Assembly: GCA_037176845.1 (NCBI GenBank)
Contig: JAYKXP010000205.1
Location: 1 to 64,000, forward strand
DNA: 64,000 nt
Direction of reading: 5' to 3'
Origin: Paramarasmius palmivorus
Lineage: Eukaryota > Basidiomycota > Agaricomycetes > Agaricales > Marasmiaceae
In this document: piece after piece, positions 1 to 11,407 of the stretch
How positions within the stretch are numbered: position 1 is the stretch's first letter
Layout of the letters: each line of letters opens with the position of its first letter
Translations under genes and position numbers: made by a program
The notes under the pieces: generated by a model
What the model was told of the DNA's origin: nothing
Databases searched by the model: none
Seen by the model: the letters and a program-made list of their open reading frames with translations, nothing else

Positions 1-2352
1 TACGAGCAGTAAAGAGGTGGAGCCACCACCCCTGCAAACCTTCCGTGAGCTTCGCGGGATTCATCGGCTTCGGCCAATTTCTACCGACGATTCATCAAGG
101 ACTTCTCCAAGATCGCTCTAGACCCCTGCACGACCTCACCAGGAAGAAGAGCAACGGTGGGACTGGGGAAGGCGACATCTGGAAGCTTTGATACCCTGAG
201 AAGGCTTTCACTGAGGAGCCACTCTGGTGATGTGGGATCCGGAACGGCCAACCCGAGTGGAAGTGGACGCTCAGGCTACGCTTACTGGCGGGAGTTATCC
301 TTCAACAGCAGGACGCTGGTATTTGGCACAGTGGTGATATCGATCAGAGAGCATGGCAACCAGCTGAGAGGAACTACGAGATCTACGACGTGAGATTGTT
401 AGACATCATCCAGAGCCCTTGAGCCTGGCGCCACTACTGAAGGGACTCCCTCAGTCATTCGAGATAATCACCGACCACCGAACTGGAGTACTGGAGGGAC
501 AGCTCAGGACCTGGATCGTCGTCAAGCGATGGGCGCTTTGGCTGTCACGGTTTGACTTCCTGTCTGACACACAACCTGGCCAAACGAACACTCAGGCATA
601 CCCCTGTCGGCGAATCTCAGAGCTGCAGGTGTCTGGATGCTGAGGACAATCGTGAGCAGGTAGTTCTGAAGCCTGAGGATGTTTTGCAACGATTGGAGTG
701 CTGCGGAGTAGTAGGAGATGCCCTAGAGGAAAGTATACGCAAGGAGTAGAGGAGAGCGGAGGTACTGCAGGCAGTAGAGGCGCTTGGAGAAGGAGGGGGC
801 AGGAAAGTTGCGCCATACGGTTCTAGAGGAGTGGGAAGAAGACAACGGCCTTGTGTACTATAAGGGGAAACTGTAATTCCGGCAGATGAAGGTTTGAGAA
901 GGAGATCTCTAAAGCAGTGCATGATGCGTATTACAGCGGGGCAGGCACCTGGGAAAACACGGACACTAGAACAGGTGAAAACGTTAACTACTGGTGGCCT
1001 AACCTGTTCCTCTTTCATATAGAAGTATGTTCAAGGGTTGAGCGCTGCCAACGCACAAACAGTGTTCATCTGACGCCACACTCCAACCCTGGAAGGCAGA
1101 CGGACCTTGGTGTGTAGTAGGAGTTGAACCTGATCACAGGGACTCCCCTCTCAGCAATGGTTACGATTGCCAATCATCACCTACATCGACCTGTACAGAA
1201 GCAAGTCACATTCTCCCCACACCACTACCTTGATGCCACAGGATTAGTTGCCGACCTTCATTACCGGGACGCTCTTTCCGTCTGATGGGATTCGCCACAA
1301 GTTGTATCTGACGAAGGCCCGCAATTTGCAGCACAGGTAACCCAAGAGCTCTGTACAAGCGACTAGGGGCCTACAGCCAGGACTAACTACGCCTACCAAC
1401 CCTGCTGCCAATGGAGTTCAAGACAGAAGAGCCAACCCAAGAGGTGAACGGTTCTTACCTATTCGTGATAAACGTCCGGACGACTGGTGCAGACTGGCTC
1501 CCAACAGCAGAGTTTGTAACTAAACTCCCGAGTCCACACAGCACAGCGACCGTAAGCCATGTCGAAAGTCATGTACGGCAACACACCTGAATTCACCATC
1601 CAGTAGGAACGCCCCAACCCGATTCCCAGCATTGAACACCCGGCCTAGAGAACCTAGAGGTGCCAAGAGGCAAGAAGCGGCAAATGCGGCATAGTGGGCA
1701 AGGAGGCGGATGAAAGAGACATACAAAGGCAGGAAAGAAGAAGGCACACGACGTGTTCGAAGTAGGAGACAAGGTGTGGCAGTCAACAAAAAGACATCAG
1801 AATCCACCAAGCAAGCCAGAAGCTGGACCACGGCAACTAGGACCCTACGAAGTCATTGAAAAGGTTGGCGAACTGGGACTACCGCTTAAGCTTCCTCCGG
1901 CTATGAAGATACACTAATGTCTTCACGTCAACCGGCTCTCTCGACTGGAAGGGCAATGATGTCAAATGGATCATCCCGACCACCACCACCTGAAGCAGTG
2001 GAAGTAGAAGGAGTAAGAGGAGTTTGATGTCGATAGCAGATTCTGGGACAGCAGGATATACCGAAGGGGGTTTTGTCAGTATTTGTGCGATGGGAAGGCT
2101 TTGGAGAGGAAGACGACAAGTTGGGAACAGGCAGCCAACTGTCAAGAATGCGGGTGAGAAGATAGAGGACTTCCACCAAAAGCATCCCAATGGCGCCAAA
2201 GAAGGATAGCAGCAGTCGCCGTCCCCTCAGCTCACTACCCTGGCGCAAACTGGAAAATCTGACTGAAGGACAGCCCACGGATCTAGAATGGGAGGAGGGA
2301 CGGATTGCAGGTTCTAGCCTATCGCGGATCGATAGGCATTAGGAGGGGGTAA
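1..2352 (+). mobile_element. 3' part of a decayed Ty3/gypsy chromovirus pol
   Basis: Translating in shifting frames recovers the order of a chromovirus pol. Near 75-130 is the reverse-transcriptase/RNase H junction motif FYRRFIKDFSKIA. Near 917-1100 is the integrase zinc-binding region, with NYWWPNL and a CQR motif. Near 2010-2205 is a chromodomain-like tail with an RWEGFG core and an EKIEDFHQKHP end. No single frame is open for long and there are many stops and frame changes, so this copy is dead. It runs into a purine-rich tract (about 2341-2350) directly before the LTR at 2353. The 5' LTR, gag and protease lie outside the window. The family call is firm; the exact domain edges are approximate. 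Confidence 0.85.
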
Positions 2353-2820
2353 TGTGATGGAGCGTAGCTTTTTCCTTTCATTTCTCTAAGTCCCCTTATC
2401 TATTTTCTTATCTTCATCTTATCATTTTCCACTTATATCGAGTACAGCCTCTCATCCACCGGAACATTCCACACATCATTCTTCCATTGTTGTTTTCTAC
2501 ATCTTTCCGTATCATTCTGATTGCTTACTTGTACAATTCTCGCCGAGACAGACTCTTCACATATAAACCGTAGCTGTAGATGCCTAGTTCCCCATCTTGA
2601 CCTCTTGGTCATTTGGGCTAGGCAAGTCATCTTGTATTTTATTCCTTTAGTTATGCTAACTTGGTCATTTGGGCTAGTATCTGACTTGTGTCTGCCTGCT
2701 CAACGTCGTATAGAGCCTTGTGCCTGCGCCGGATCACCCCTTTTTCCCTTATCATCATCGCTCAGCACCGCTATCCGTAGAGAGGTAGTTGGTTCGCCCT
2801 CACATTGGTTCGCCCTCACA
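2353..2820 (+). repeat. 3' LTR of the gypsy element
   Basis: A 468-bp segment begins TGTGA and ends TCACA, the short inverted termini expected of an LTR. It follows a polypurine tract (AGGAGGGGGTAA) at the end of the pol remnant. The last 14 bases (GGTTCGCCCTCACA) are preceded, two bases away, by an exact copy of themselves, so the right edge could be one unit shorter. No second copy lies in the window, so neither a target duplication nor LTR divergence can be measured. Confidence 0.7.
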
Positions 2821-2843
2821 GTCGCGTCGCCTTACAAGCTACT

Positions 2844-3612
2844 CTACTCGTACTCTCCGTCTGCCTCTCCCGTCTCATCCTCTCCCTCCCAATCACCATC
2901 CATCTCAAATGAAACATCTTCAGCACTGATTCTTTCCAAAGTTGGTTCATCTGCGTCCATAGTTTCCTCCAGCTCATCAATGTCTTCAAAGTCATCTTCC
3001 TCTTCATCTGAATCCTCCCCAATAGCCCCGGAAACATCTTTGAAAGCCTCCTGGTCAATATCAGCATCGACATCCCTCAGTAATCGTTGAACTGGAGCCG
3101 CCAGATGCCAAATCATCCCCCAATAGGTCGTTATCAGCCAAGTCAACCTCACTGCCTTCACCTATGACAGGCACCATTTTTCGTCGGTTTTGGAGTCGGA
3201 AGAAGCTTTGGTTGTAGTCTTTGAGGGGATTTGTTGAATGCTGAGAGAGAGCTTCGAGGCCTTCGGTGACATTGTCGTGAACAAGTGCGTCATCGTCTTC
3301 CAATGGTGACCGGTTGCGGTCAACCCTGTAGACATTATTCTCATCCAAGCTTTTCATCAGGGCCTCTATATCATTCTTCAAGTCAGGTGCAGCATGCTTC
3401 GTTCCAATGTCCACACCAAGTGCTCCTTTCATCATCCTTGTCAAGTGGCGGAGAACAGGGACACACGGCGCAATCATTGCTAGCCAATCCCACGACGCAT
3501 TGCTTCCGTGCGCTTTGTAGTATGACTGGCAGTATTATATTCAGTAGCATGTTGTTGTGATAGCATATTTGGACCTACCTTATTCCAGTAATTGAAGTGT
3601 TCTTGAATGATC
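2844..3612 (-). pseudogene. C-terminal fragment of a DUF6589-like gene
   Basis: The minus strand encodes an exon piece ending QEHFNYWNK. A short intron (about 3534-3586) follows, then YYKAHGSNASWDWLAMIAP and a long exon containing a DIEALMKSLDENNVYR stretch, a region like the end of basidiomycete DUF6589 proteins as I recall them. The tail is very acidic (DSDEEEDDFEDIDELEE) and stops at 2844. Reading needs a one-base frame change near 3085, and nothing related is found upstream of about 3612, where unrelated sequence begins. It is therefore a truncated, frameshifted relic. The gypsy LTR ends 24 bp downstream of its stop. The family assignment is from memory and unverified. Confidence 0.55.
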
Positions 3613-3890
3613 AGACACCTAATACCCTGTACTCTCAGCAATCTTGGACACCTCAAAATCCTGTTGCAAGAGGTTACCCCGCCAATTGGATGCCTCCTCA
3701 ATGGCAGGCTTATGGGTATTCTTCATACCCCAACCCTCCTGGTACTCCTTCTCCAGGTGTTGGGTTGTCATCAGGTTCATCCAATCCATATCTGCGGTGG
3801 TTGAGAAAGCCTACTTTGAGTACCGAGGCTGCTGGCAATGAGAAGCCGATAAAGAAGACGATTCCGGGCCTTCAGGGACTTGAATTATAG
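3597..3890 (+). CDS. Possible 3' exon of an unknown Pro/Ser-rich protein (partial)
   Basis: An open stretch of 97 codons is rich in Gln, Pro, Ser, Gly and Tyr at first (PPQWQAYGYSSYPNPPG) and ends in a basic, more ordinary segment with PYLRWLRKP. Its composition looks coding rather than random, but I find no domain, no convincing start, and it overlaps the broken end of the DUF6589-like fragment at 3597-3612. It may be the surviving last exon of a gene cut by the same rearrangement. No function can be assigned. Confidence 0.25.
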   Translation: MFLNDQTPNTLYSQQSWTPQNPVARGYPANWMPPQWQAYGYSSYPNPPGTPSPGVGLSSGSSNPYLRWLRKPTLSTEAAGNEKPIKKTIPGLQGLEL

Positions 3891-6845
3891 GGTTTGAAGA
3901 CCACGTTGTATTTGAGTATGTAGTAGTACATGAATGTATGGAATAGAGGGTCAATTGAGCGAAGAGGAAGAGAAACGGTCAAAAGGAAGGGTGAAATACG
4001 AAGGGCTCAAGCAGCGGCCGCGCTCAAAATGTTAAAGTCCTGCGTCACAAAGGGGGATTCCGCCATTTGATGGACCGTCTGGACTAGTCGCTTCGCCGTG
4101 TGTACCTTATTTACCCACCAAACAACAACACATCATGTACAAACAAATCCGCTTGTCCTGGCAACACACGGCGAACGCGACTGGTAGCGAGTCTACAGAC
4201 AAAGTACATTTTTGATCAAAAGTACGTCAATAAAGTACGTAAATACCCGAAGACCAGAATTTGCAACGAAAAGCGGGCCCATAGTTGTTCATCACATCAA
4301 GCTGAACTCGTGACGTTATTGTCACGTCTCTATATGATTATCCATAAGCCTTGATGGTGAGGGCTGTGAGGATGGCTGAACAGTGAGAAGTGGGTTGTGG
4401 CGTACACATCATTCCGTTTTCGTCGAATGGAATGACGTGGGGCTTCACTTTCCGTTTTCATGATGAATACTTGAGAACCCAATGATGCAACTAACAAATA
4501 TCAACTATACTATAGTACTTGCTGATGGAGTGGGCCAGGAGCGGCTGAGGATAGTCTTGTGTTACTGCACGGTGAGAAACCGCGCCAGAATTTTGATTAG
4601 CTAATCACGTCGGATATGAGCGTTGCCGGTTAACCGGTACAGCTGGCGCGTCAGGCTTTCTTCACGACCACCACTCCGATACCGCTCCGATACCTATAAT
4701 CATGAATATGCCTGAACGTCTTCTCAACTCAACCAAAGTTCTCGGCCACCGGAGATGAAAAATCACCTTCTTTTGTGTACCAATAGCTATTCCGAATTAG
4801 GTCGCAAAGAATCCGGAGCTCTACCTGGGAGTTTTTGTTAGGGAACAGTGGGGGTAGAAGTGACGCCAATGAAAGGACTGTCAGAGACTACTGTGCGTAT
4901 GCTATTCCTTGACTTACTGCCTTGCACTAACGCCCTCCCAGATTTCAGATCTTCAGAACTCGAGGAACTTGGCCTTTCGCGGTTACATCCCAACACACCG
5001 GAAGATCCACGTCAACTTCGTCTCAGCATTCTGACTAAAATATCTCACAGCCTCTCAAATTACCTTCAATACTCTGATACCGTCTCGTGCTATGCCTCTC
5101 TTAGCTGTCCGCTTCGAGCTGATATGTCTTTGCATACCCCATCCAGTCTCCCCTATGTTTCTTGCCGATTCCGAAGTTTGGCGCATGTTGAGGCAGGAGA
5201 AAAGGATCTAGCAGTGTACCGAAACAACTAGGTGGCGAAATCAAGAGTCAAAGAGATTGAGGGTTCATTGGCTTGAGATGTGCCAGTGGTACCGAGGGAC
5301 GTATTGAGGATGCGTGGGTTCTTAGGGTTATGTTAAATTTGTCCAGAGGCTACTTACATCTCAATGAGAATTCTTTTCATATCAAGAACATGTTGTATTG
5401 GATGAAACGAACAGCTCACACAACGCAGAACAGGCCCCCAGCAGGGCGAAGAGCTCATGATTACGTAAGAACTTTTCTGGCGCGGTTCTTTGCCGTGCCG
5501 GTTCACCAGACTACATACTACCACATCGCTTGCGATCGTCAGGTAGTATCGTCAGTCTGGATTCTCGAGACTACGGCTGAGGAAGCCTTAGCTGCTGCTC
5601 ACGCAATGGATGCGATTGGGAAAGTAGTTACAACATGAAGGACTACGTAGATCTGGCTCATTGGACCGCTAGTCCCGCTCGGACTATGACGGTCGCCCTT
5701 GGATAACCCCTACTACACCGAGGAAACAACGAAGTCAACAGATAACACTAACTGACCCTACGGACCTGAAATGATAAATCGGTACGACTCCTCCTTGACG
5801 GAACCCATGAAAGATGCAGATGAATTACATTTGCGATTCGAGATTAGCGGGGGAGTGAGCGTTGACTCGTTCGGTGACAAAAGGAAAAGTGATCAGTCGT
5901 GAAGTGTCTTCGCTAATACTAGTCAAGAAGATCTGATCAAGTATTGGACAGTTCCATTCATGAGCACAGACATAAAGGGACAATCACCGCTTAAGAGTGA
6001 CGATAGCTCATATGGGGACACTAGAAGAAACGATAGAGACGCACCTATACACTTACTTTTGCATATGGAAGCAAGTCGGAGCAAGAGCTGAGACTGTAAT
6101 TATATGTGTACGTACCATGTTTTCCAAGAGCGATTTTCATGAGGGTTGAAGAATGTGGTGCATAGAAATAAACAGGTGTTCTGGCAGAGTCGACATTGGA
6201 AGCGATCAGGTTAGAGTTAGAGAAGGCCCACACGGACCAGCAGAAGAAGATTGGATGCTAGAACGGAGTTTTTAGTACTGTAACGCGTAGTAGAAATGGC
6301 CGGAGCGATCCTGAAAAGAGGAGTCATCTCTTTGTCGTCGAGAGGCACAGAGAATCGTCAAAGCATTGGTCAGTCGCGCTGGCCGTTGAGAGAAAAGGCA
6401 ACAGGACTGTAATCACTGGTGATCTAAAGCCACGTGCAATAACAATCTGTAAGGCGGCTTGTACGCTGACGAGAGGCTCGATATGCGAGCGGGCGGTAAC
6501 GTGAGGCCAAAGGCCGAACCCTTGAGATTGTGATGGGAGTAAGTAAAAGACAACGAATGATGTACATACAGCCGAGTAACCGGCGTTATAGGTACAAGGC
6601 TGTAGATAAATAAGGACAAGCAGATAAGTGATAAAGCTTAAAGAACGAGATAAACCAAATTGAGGGGCACGTTACACAATCCCAGCAGCATCTCTTTTGG
6701 GTAACGTATTCTCACAATCACAAGCGCATCGCTGCACATACGGTCACGGTAGTGAGCTACCTGTGACCTGAGGGTGTATAAATGAATCACATTTATACGC
6801 ATCCATGGTTGTAGCTCTAACATCAGCCTGAGATGCTCAGCTACC
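3891..6845. other. Long stretch without a recognisable gene
   Basis: About 3 kb in which I recognise nothing. Two moderately long plus-strand open frames (4848-5231 and 5273-5638) have no conserved motif and no usable splice pattern connecting them. They could be remnants of one gene or chance. The copia element begins at the right edge. Confidence 0.4.
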
Positions 6846-6998
6846 TGTTGAACTACAGTCTCGTACCGTAGAAGCCGTAGACAAACAAACGTACATAGAT
6901 TACATCGTGTCCGCGTAGTCTACTAAACTCAATCAATTACCGTCATCTTCGTCTCATACGTTTCGCCTTCTGGCGCTGGACTGTTACTAGTTCCAACA
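6846..6998 (+). repeat. 5' LTR of the copia element
   Basis: 153 bp, TGTTG...CAACA. It differs from the 3' LTR at three sites (C/T, G/A and T/A in left-to-right order). Confidence 0.93.
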
Positions 6999-7012
6999 GG
7001 TTATGGGCAGCC
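6999..7012 (+). other. Copia-type primer-binding site
   Basis: GGTTATGGGCAGCC lies directly after the 5' LTR. It resembles the complement of the anticodon arm of initiator tRNA-Met, the half-tRNA primer used by Drosophila copia (GGTTATGGGC...). The placement at the LTR edge is exact; the tRNA match rests on memory of the copia site. Confidence 0.6.
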
Positions 7013-7173
7013 AAACTTTCCCTGCTCACGCTGCGACCTTTTAATCCAGATCTCGCACCTGTGCCACTTAACTGGGATTTTCTTTGATCAACATTCCTTT
7101 GTTCATCCTTTCTTTATCAACCTCCCAGTGCCGCTGCACAACTCACTTCCAAACCCCCACCATCTCCACAACC

Positions 7174-8322
7174 ATGACCGACATTTCATCCTCTGACATT
7201 CGCAAGAAGGTTCCCATTCTCAAAGGTGATGCCAACTACGATGCATGGAGCACCAAAGCCAAGGCCGTTCTCATCACCCAGGCACTCTGGAAGGCTGTTG
7301 ATCCAACTGTAGCGATTCCTACACACCATGCCGCTCGGGCCAAATGGGAGGAGAGAGATGAAAGAGCTTATGGGGAGTTGTATTTGTTGGTGAGCGACGA
7401 GATCCAAGGTCTGCTGGAGGAGTTGTCTGGTACAAGTGGTCGAGCAGTATGGGCTTTCCTTTCACACAAATACGCTACCACCAATACCCCTGCTACACGA
7501 CAATCCCTTCGCACCAAGTTCTACAACCTGAAACACGACCCCTCTTTGCCCGTAGACACCTTCATCACTGAAGTCCGACACATCGCCATGAAGCTCAAGC
7601 GCATTGGACACCCTTATTCCGATAACGAGCTCTCAGACAAAATCCTCGTTTCCCTTCACGATTCATTTACTCCCATCCGAACCCATCTTACCAACAAATC
7701 CTCACAACGTGATCTTGATGGCATCTGCACCGCACTCATCGAGTGGGAGAAGCAGGAGTTCAAGGCCAAATTCATGGTACCCACTGATGTAGAAACTGCT
7801 AATGCAGCCTACCGTGGTTCTCACCGCAAGGGAGGCAAGGAATATGATTGGGGTAACACGAAAGGGAGGGCAGATGCGTGCCTCCGATGTGGTCTCCAAG
7901 GACATTCTGCTCCGACGTGCATTCATGACATGCCGGAGGATGTCAAACGGCGCATTCTTTCTAGTAACCGATCTCACTCTGCCAATGTTGCTCAAGACTA
8001 TGAAGAGGCCCTTGCCGCTTTTGCACATGTCACAATTGATGCAACATCCTCAGGATCGGAAGCTGATCACCGTGCTCTTCACGCCATCGCCAATCGTTAT
8101 GGCGAGCCAATTCATTATCCTCATCACGCATACCATTCGTCTTCCCCCAACCTCATTCCTGGAGAGTTTGCATGCTCCGCTGTCATTGCAGATATTCCTC
8201 ACAACTTCAATCATGCATCATTCGTTGCAGATGAAGGAGGTGTAGCTGAAGAAGACATTTTCAAGGCCGATGAAGATGCAGGATTCAATTCAGATGATGA
8301 TTTGGACTACCTGTCAATGTGA
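7174..8322 (+). CDS. Ty1/copia Gag protein with CCHC zinc knuckle
   Basis: An intact 382-residue frame. The start is the first ATG (context ACCATGACC); the frame upstream to about 7084 has no ATG. The N-terminal part (about residues 1-230) has the copia gag arrangement: LKGDANYDAWSTKAKAVL, then FYNLKHDPSLPVDTFI and an LSDKILVSLHDSF segment. A CCHC knuckle CLRCGLQGHSAPTC lies near residue 245. The C-terminal third is acidic and His-rich and ends before the stop without entering a protease. In ordinary copia elements gag continues into pol; here it is the only gene. Gag would package the element's RNA into particles, so a partner element must supply enzymes. The frame has stayed open, suggesting Gag itself is useful to the element. 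Confidence 0.9.
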   Translation: MTDISSSDIRKKVPILKGDANYDAWSTKAKAVLITQALWKAVDPTVAIPTHHAARAKWEERDERAYGELYLLVSDEIQGLLEELSGTSGRAVWAFLSHKYATTNTPATRQSLRTKFYNLKHDPSLPVDTFITEVRHIAMKLKRIGHPYSDNELSDKILVSLHDSFTPIRTHLTNKSSQRDLDGICTALIEWEKQEFKAKFMVPTDVETANAAYRGSHRKGGKEYDWGNTKGRADACLRCGLQGHSAPTCIHDMPEDVKRRILSSNRSHSANVAQDYEEALAAFAHVTIDATSSGSEADHRALHAIANRYGEPIHYPHHAYHSSSPNLIPGEFACSAVIADIPHNFNHASFVADEGGVAEEDIFKADEDAGFNSDDDLDYLSM

Positions 8323-8419
8323 AGTCACATTTTCATTTTCTTTATGTCATCCTATGCTTTTTCTATTTACCATAGTACTCTTATGTTTCAGGAGGTGTAC
8401 TGTCGAGACTGAGGAGGTG

Positions 8420-8572
8420 TGTTGAACTACAGTCTCGTACCGTAGAAGCCGTAGACAAACAAACGTACATAGATTACATCGTGTCTGCGTAGTCTACTAA
8501 ACTCAATCAATTACCGTCATCTTCGTCTCATACGTTTCGCCTTCTGGCACTGGACTGTTACAAGTTCCAACA
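8420..8572 (+). repeat. 3' LTR of the copia element
   Basis: 153 bp, preceded by the purine tract at 8411-8419 and followed by the target duplication CTACC. Three mismatches to the 5' copy. Confidence 0.93.
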
Positions 8573-8765
8573 CTACCCACGTCTTTCAGGAACGCAAAGC
8601 CTGTTGAATAACTGAACCGAAGAATGTAAATATAATATCTAGAGTGTGAACGGATGGCTTTAATGCGGTAGTGTATATACTAGCTGCAGTCGTGACAAAC
8701 TCTGGGGCAGAAAAGATGAGCATGGCCAGCACTGGCAGGGTATTGTCTTATTAGGGAATTAAAAT

Positions 8766-9273
8766 TTAATTGGCTGGTATCTGTTGTCGTATTGCATAAT
8801 AACGTTCAAGAGCCTGTGCCTCGACTTGAGCTTCAGCCTATAGAAAGTTGTACGAGATGATGGTCAGATATTGTCCTAAACTCCGGTTGAACTGACCAGA
8901 ATTTGCCGCCAAATCTTCCCCCCTTCCCAATGTATCGCAAAAGGCTCTTTCCACCGTTTCCAAAGAAAGAAACCAACATATTCCTTCCACGATGCATTAT
9001 CCATAGAATAACGCATATACTTGAAGTCATGAATGCGCTTCTTGAGTCTGGGAAATTACTCTGAGGTTAGGTAAACACAATGTAACTGGAAGAGTACCGA
9101 GAGACAGCTTCCTCGAAGCGACGTTTCGAACGCAGACGGGCGTTCTCGTGCTGATCGACAATGAGATCACCCAAACCGATGACTAGGGAGTCCAGCCGAG
9201 TAAAGGATGTATATGCACGAATCCACCTCATAATGGAAATACAGAGAATGGCGGCCAAGAGTTCAGGTAGCAT
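8766..9273 (-). CDS. Small membrane protein, array copy A (unknown family)
   Basis: Three exons fit the family pattern: 9098-9273, 8897-9047 (151 nt) and 8766-8837, giving 132 residues with splice phases 2 and 0. Exon 1 holds a short hydrophobic segment (LLAAILCISI), then RLDSLVIGLGDLIVDQ. Exon 2 holds the family signature YSMDNASWKEYV followed by LWKRWKEPFAIHWEGGKI. Exon 3 begins AEAQVEAQALERYYA, a short charged helix. The N-terminus is about 20 residues shorter than in copies C and E. Its ATG lies about 10 bp from a kinase-gene fragment that starts on the other strand, so the 5' end may have been lost by rearrangement. The copia element ends 194 bp beyond its stop. Function unknown; I know no matching domain. 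Confidence 0.7.
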
Positions 9274-9282
9274 CCGAGTCGT

Positions 9283-9610
9283 AGAAAATTTCGAATACTA
9301 CGTGGTCGGCTATCATCCTGTACAGATCGGTGGTGTTTTCGATGAAGGGAGACACGCGTTAAGAAACTTGGAAGGGGGAATTTTGGTACTGTCTTGTTGG
9401 TTACTGATGTCAAGTGCGTTCCTTTTTTCTCCCTCAGGCGTAAGCTGACTCTCAAAAAAGACCCAACCGAAACGTAGCCCTGGAAGTCATTACATCCGCA
9501 CCAGGGTACCCCGAAACAACTCTCGACGAGGTCAAACTCTGACAAAGGCTCGCTTCTTCGGATACTAGATCCTACAGAACCCCGTCCAGAGGGAACCTCA
9601 TCAACGTTCA
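9283..9610 (+). pseudogene. Fragment of an SRPK-type kinase gene
   Basis: The segment is recognisably related to the first exons of the intact kinase at 17425. [18 protein letters not shown] here matches [18 protein letters not shown] there. After an intron-like gap, NVALEVITSAPGYPETTLDE matches the kinase [20 protein letters not shown]. The glycine-rich loop is scrambled by small indels and the frame breaks soon after 9610. No catalytic loop is present. It sits between array copies A and B on the opposite strand, so part of the kinase neighbourhood was copied into the array. It cannot encode a kinase. Confidence 0.8.
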
Positions 9611-10653
9611 TTGCCTATGACAGCATCATATCGAAGGAAACACGACACTGTCTTCGGCAATGGGAAGACACTGATCACTCTAACGGGCAGTTGTTCTTTA
9701 TGTTCCATCCGGGAAGATGTGAAGGAGGACACGGACTCGTGAACTGTTCGCTGTATCCCATCTACTTCATGCTCTACCCGGCTTTTGTCTTGATCATAGT
9801 CTGCTCTTCTGCACGCGACTGTCTTTACGGTATCAATGCGGGGCTTTCATCCAGTACTGGTATCCCTCCTCGCTTGACATGGATAACGGATTACTACCTT
9901 CAGCCCGTCCCTATATCTCGACTTGTTTTGACGCGTTAGAACTTCGTGGAATACACAAGACTTTCCAGTTAGCTCTCACCTCCAGTATTCTCGTTACATA
10001 TCTTCTAGCACAATCGTATCAGTATTATATCACGATAGAGACTCCCTGGTATCAACCATCTATGCACTTTATACATTGGAACTCCTACGGCAATACAGCT
10101 GAACGCGAACGCTAATGTCGCCAGGCCTCGAATCACTCTGTCCGAAACTGAGAAATCTTCTACCGGTCGACGTGTACGTTATTTTTGCCCTTGTTGAGGT
10201 ATTGGTTCATGATTATCATCATTGTGACGGCTCGTATACAAAACGTGTTGGTGTAGGTAATGCGCTATTGAGACTTGAGCAATGGCTTGCTGTGTAGAGA
10301 ATGCGTACATATCGGTGACGCCTACTTTCCAAGATGTGATCGTGTACTGACCCAAGGAGCAGTGTTGATTCAGGGAAGTATGTTACCACTCTATTTGTCA
10401 ATTCAGAGCACACCATAATCGATGTAATTGTGATGTAAAGTGTGGTGTAAAGTGAACGGCCGAAAGAGAAAGTCATTCGACGAATTGAAGCTTTCAATGA
10501 CTTGATGCTAGGAACTCAAACCTCTCCCATTCCTTGGGTGGTCATAATACATTAGTAAAACATAGCATACCGCAGAATAATCGTACATCAAAAAAAGCAC
10601 ACAGTACACCTCAGACGCATAACACATGGGGCGACCATATACTAGGTTTAGGG
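9611..10653. other. Spacer between kinase fragment and copy B
   Basis: About 1 kb with no recognisable gene. Short open frames on both strands (for example 9691-9939 plus and 10219-10497 minus) have no conserved motif. Nothing of the kinase catalytic core could be followed into this stretch. Confidence 0.4.
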
Positions 10654-11249
10654 CTAGTCACCACGCAGTCGATTATGTGCACCCTGTATGCGCAATGCAT
10701 GATGATTCTGGAGTGTGTTCTCCAGAGCGTTCATGTCAACTTCAGCTTCCGCCTACAGATGAACGGTTAGCCCTGACCTTCACTTTGCCAGCACGACGTA
10801 CCAATACTTCTCGGCGAAGCTTTCCCGCATCCCAACAGACGACAAGAGGTTCCTTCCACCGAGTCCACATGAAGAACGTGATGTAATTCTTCCATGAGGC
10901 TTTGTCAACTGAGTAGCAGGTATGTTTCAGCAAAGAAACACGCCTCTTTAGCCTAAATCATCCATATCAATGGGGGAAGTGGTCGCAATGCAAGAACACA
11001 TCACCTTGGACAGGCTGCTTCAAAGGTGCCCCTCGATGGAAGAAGTGATTTCTCCTGTCGATCACTAATAATAGATTCGATATCCAAGATAAGAGAATCC
11101 AAGCGGTCCAGTGCGATGTATGCAACAAATTGTTTGACGACGGAGAAAACTATAGAGATAATAACCAGTGAGGCGACCGCGTTGTTAGACATAGAGCAGG
11201 CGAGCTCCGCTATCACAGAAGAGTTTTTTGGGGATTCATGGGACACCAT
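10654..11249 (-). CDS. Small membrane protein, array copy B (unknown family)
   Basis: Exons 11005-11249, 10802-10952 (151 nt) and 10654-10752 join to a 164-residue frame with GT-AG introns of 52 and 49 bp. Exon 1 has a hydrophobic helix (AVASLVIISIVFSVV), then YIALDRLDSLILDIESIISD. Exon 2 carries YSVDKASWKNYITFFMW and RWKEPLVVCWDAGKLRR. Exon 3 starts AEAEVDMNALENTLQ and ends in a loose basic tail. ATG at 11249 aligns with the N-termini of copies C and E; an internal ATG at 11195 would remove residues that align, so the longer form is preferred. The expected topology is one membrane helix with the rest on one side. No known function. Confidence 0.78.
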
Positions 11250-11407
11250 GGGATGGGGGAAAGTAGTATACTGACGAACGTCAGAACGAAAGTGCCTTTT
11301 GTATTCTTCTCCGCATTTACCATATTAGGAAGGTACTCTAGAAGTGCCGAGTCATTGCCGGGAACTGCACTCAGCACTGCCACATCATCCACGAGCAAAT
11401 CACAATT

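Larger units (their letters stand above)
6846..8572 (+). mobile_element. Complete gag-only (non-autonomous) Ty1/copia element
   Basis: The 1727-bp element has direct 153-bp LTRs (6846-6998 and 8420-8572) with TGTTG...CAACA ends. It is flanked by a perfect 5-bp target duplication CTACC (6841-6845 and 8573-8577). A primer-binding site follows the 5' LTR, and a purine tract GAGGAGGTG precedes the 3' LTR. Between them lies one open frame, a Gag protein with a zinc knuckle. Only about 97 nt separate the gag stop from the 3' LTR, so protease, integrase and reverse transcriptase are absent. The LTRs differ at three positions by eye, roughly 2 percent, indicating a fairly recent insertion. The structure matches the TR-GAG class described in plants. 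Confidence 0.93.

Noticed and set aside
2521..3090. Plus-strand 189-codon Ser-rich frame
   Set aside because: It spans the gypsy LTR and the antisense of the acidic DUF6589-like tail; the Ser runs are the complement of Glu/Asp codons.
4848..5638. Two plus-strand frames as one gene
   Set aside because: No motif, no good splice sites and no paralogue in the window; left as unassigned.
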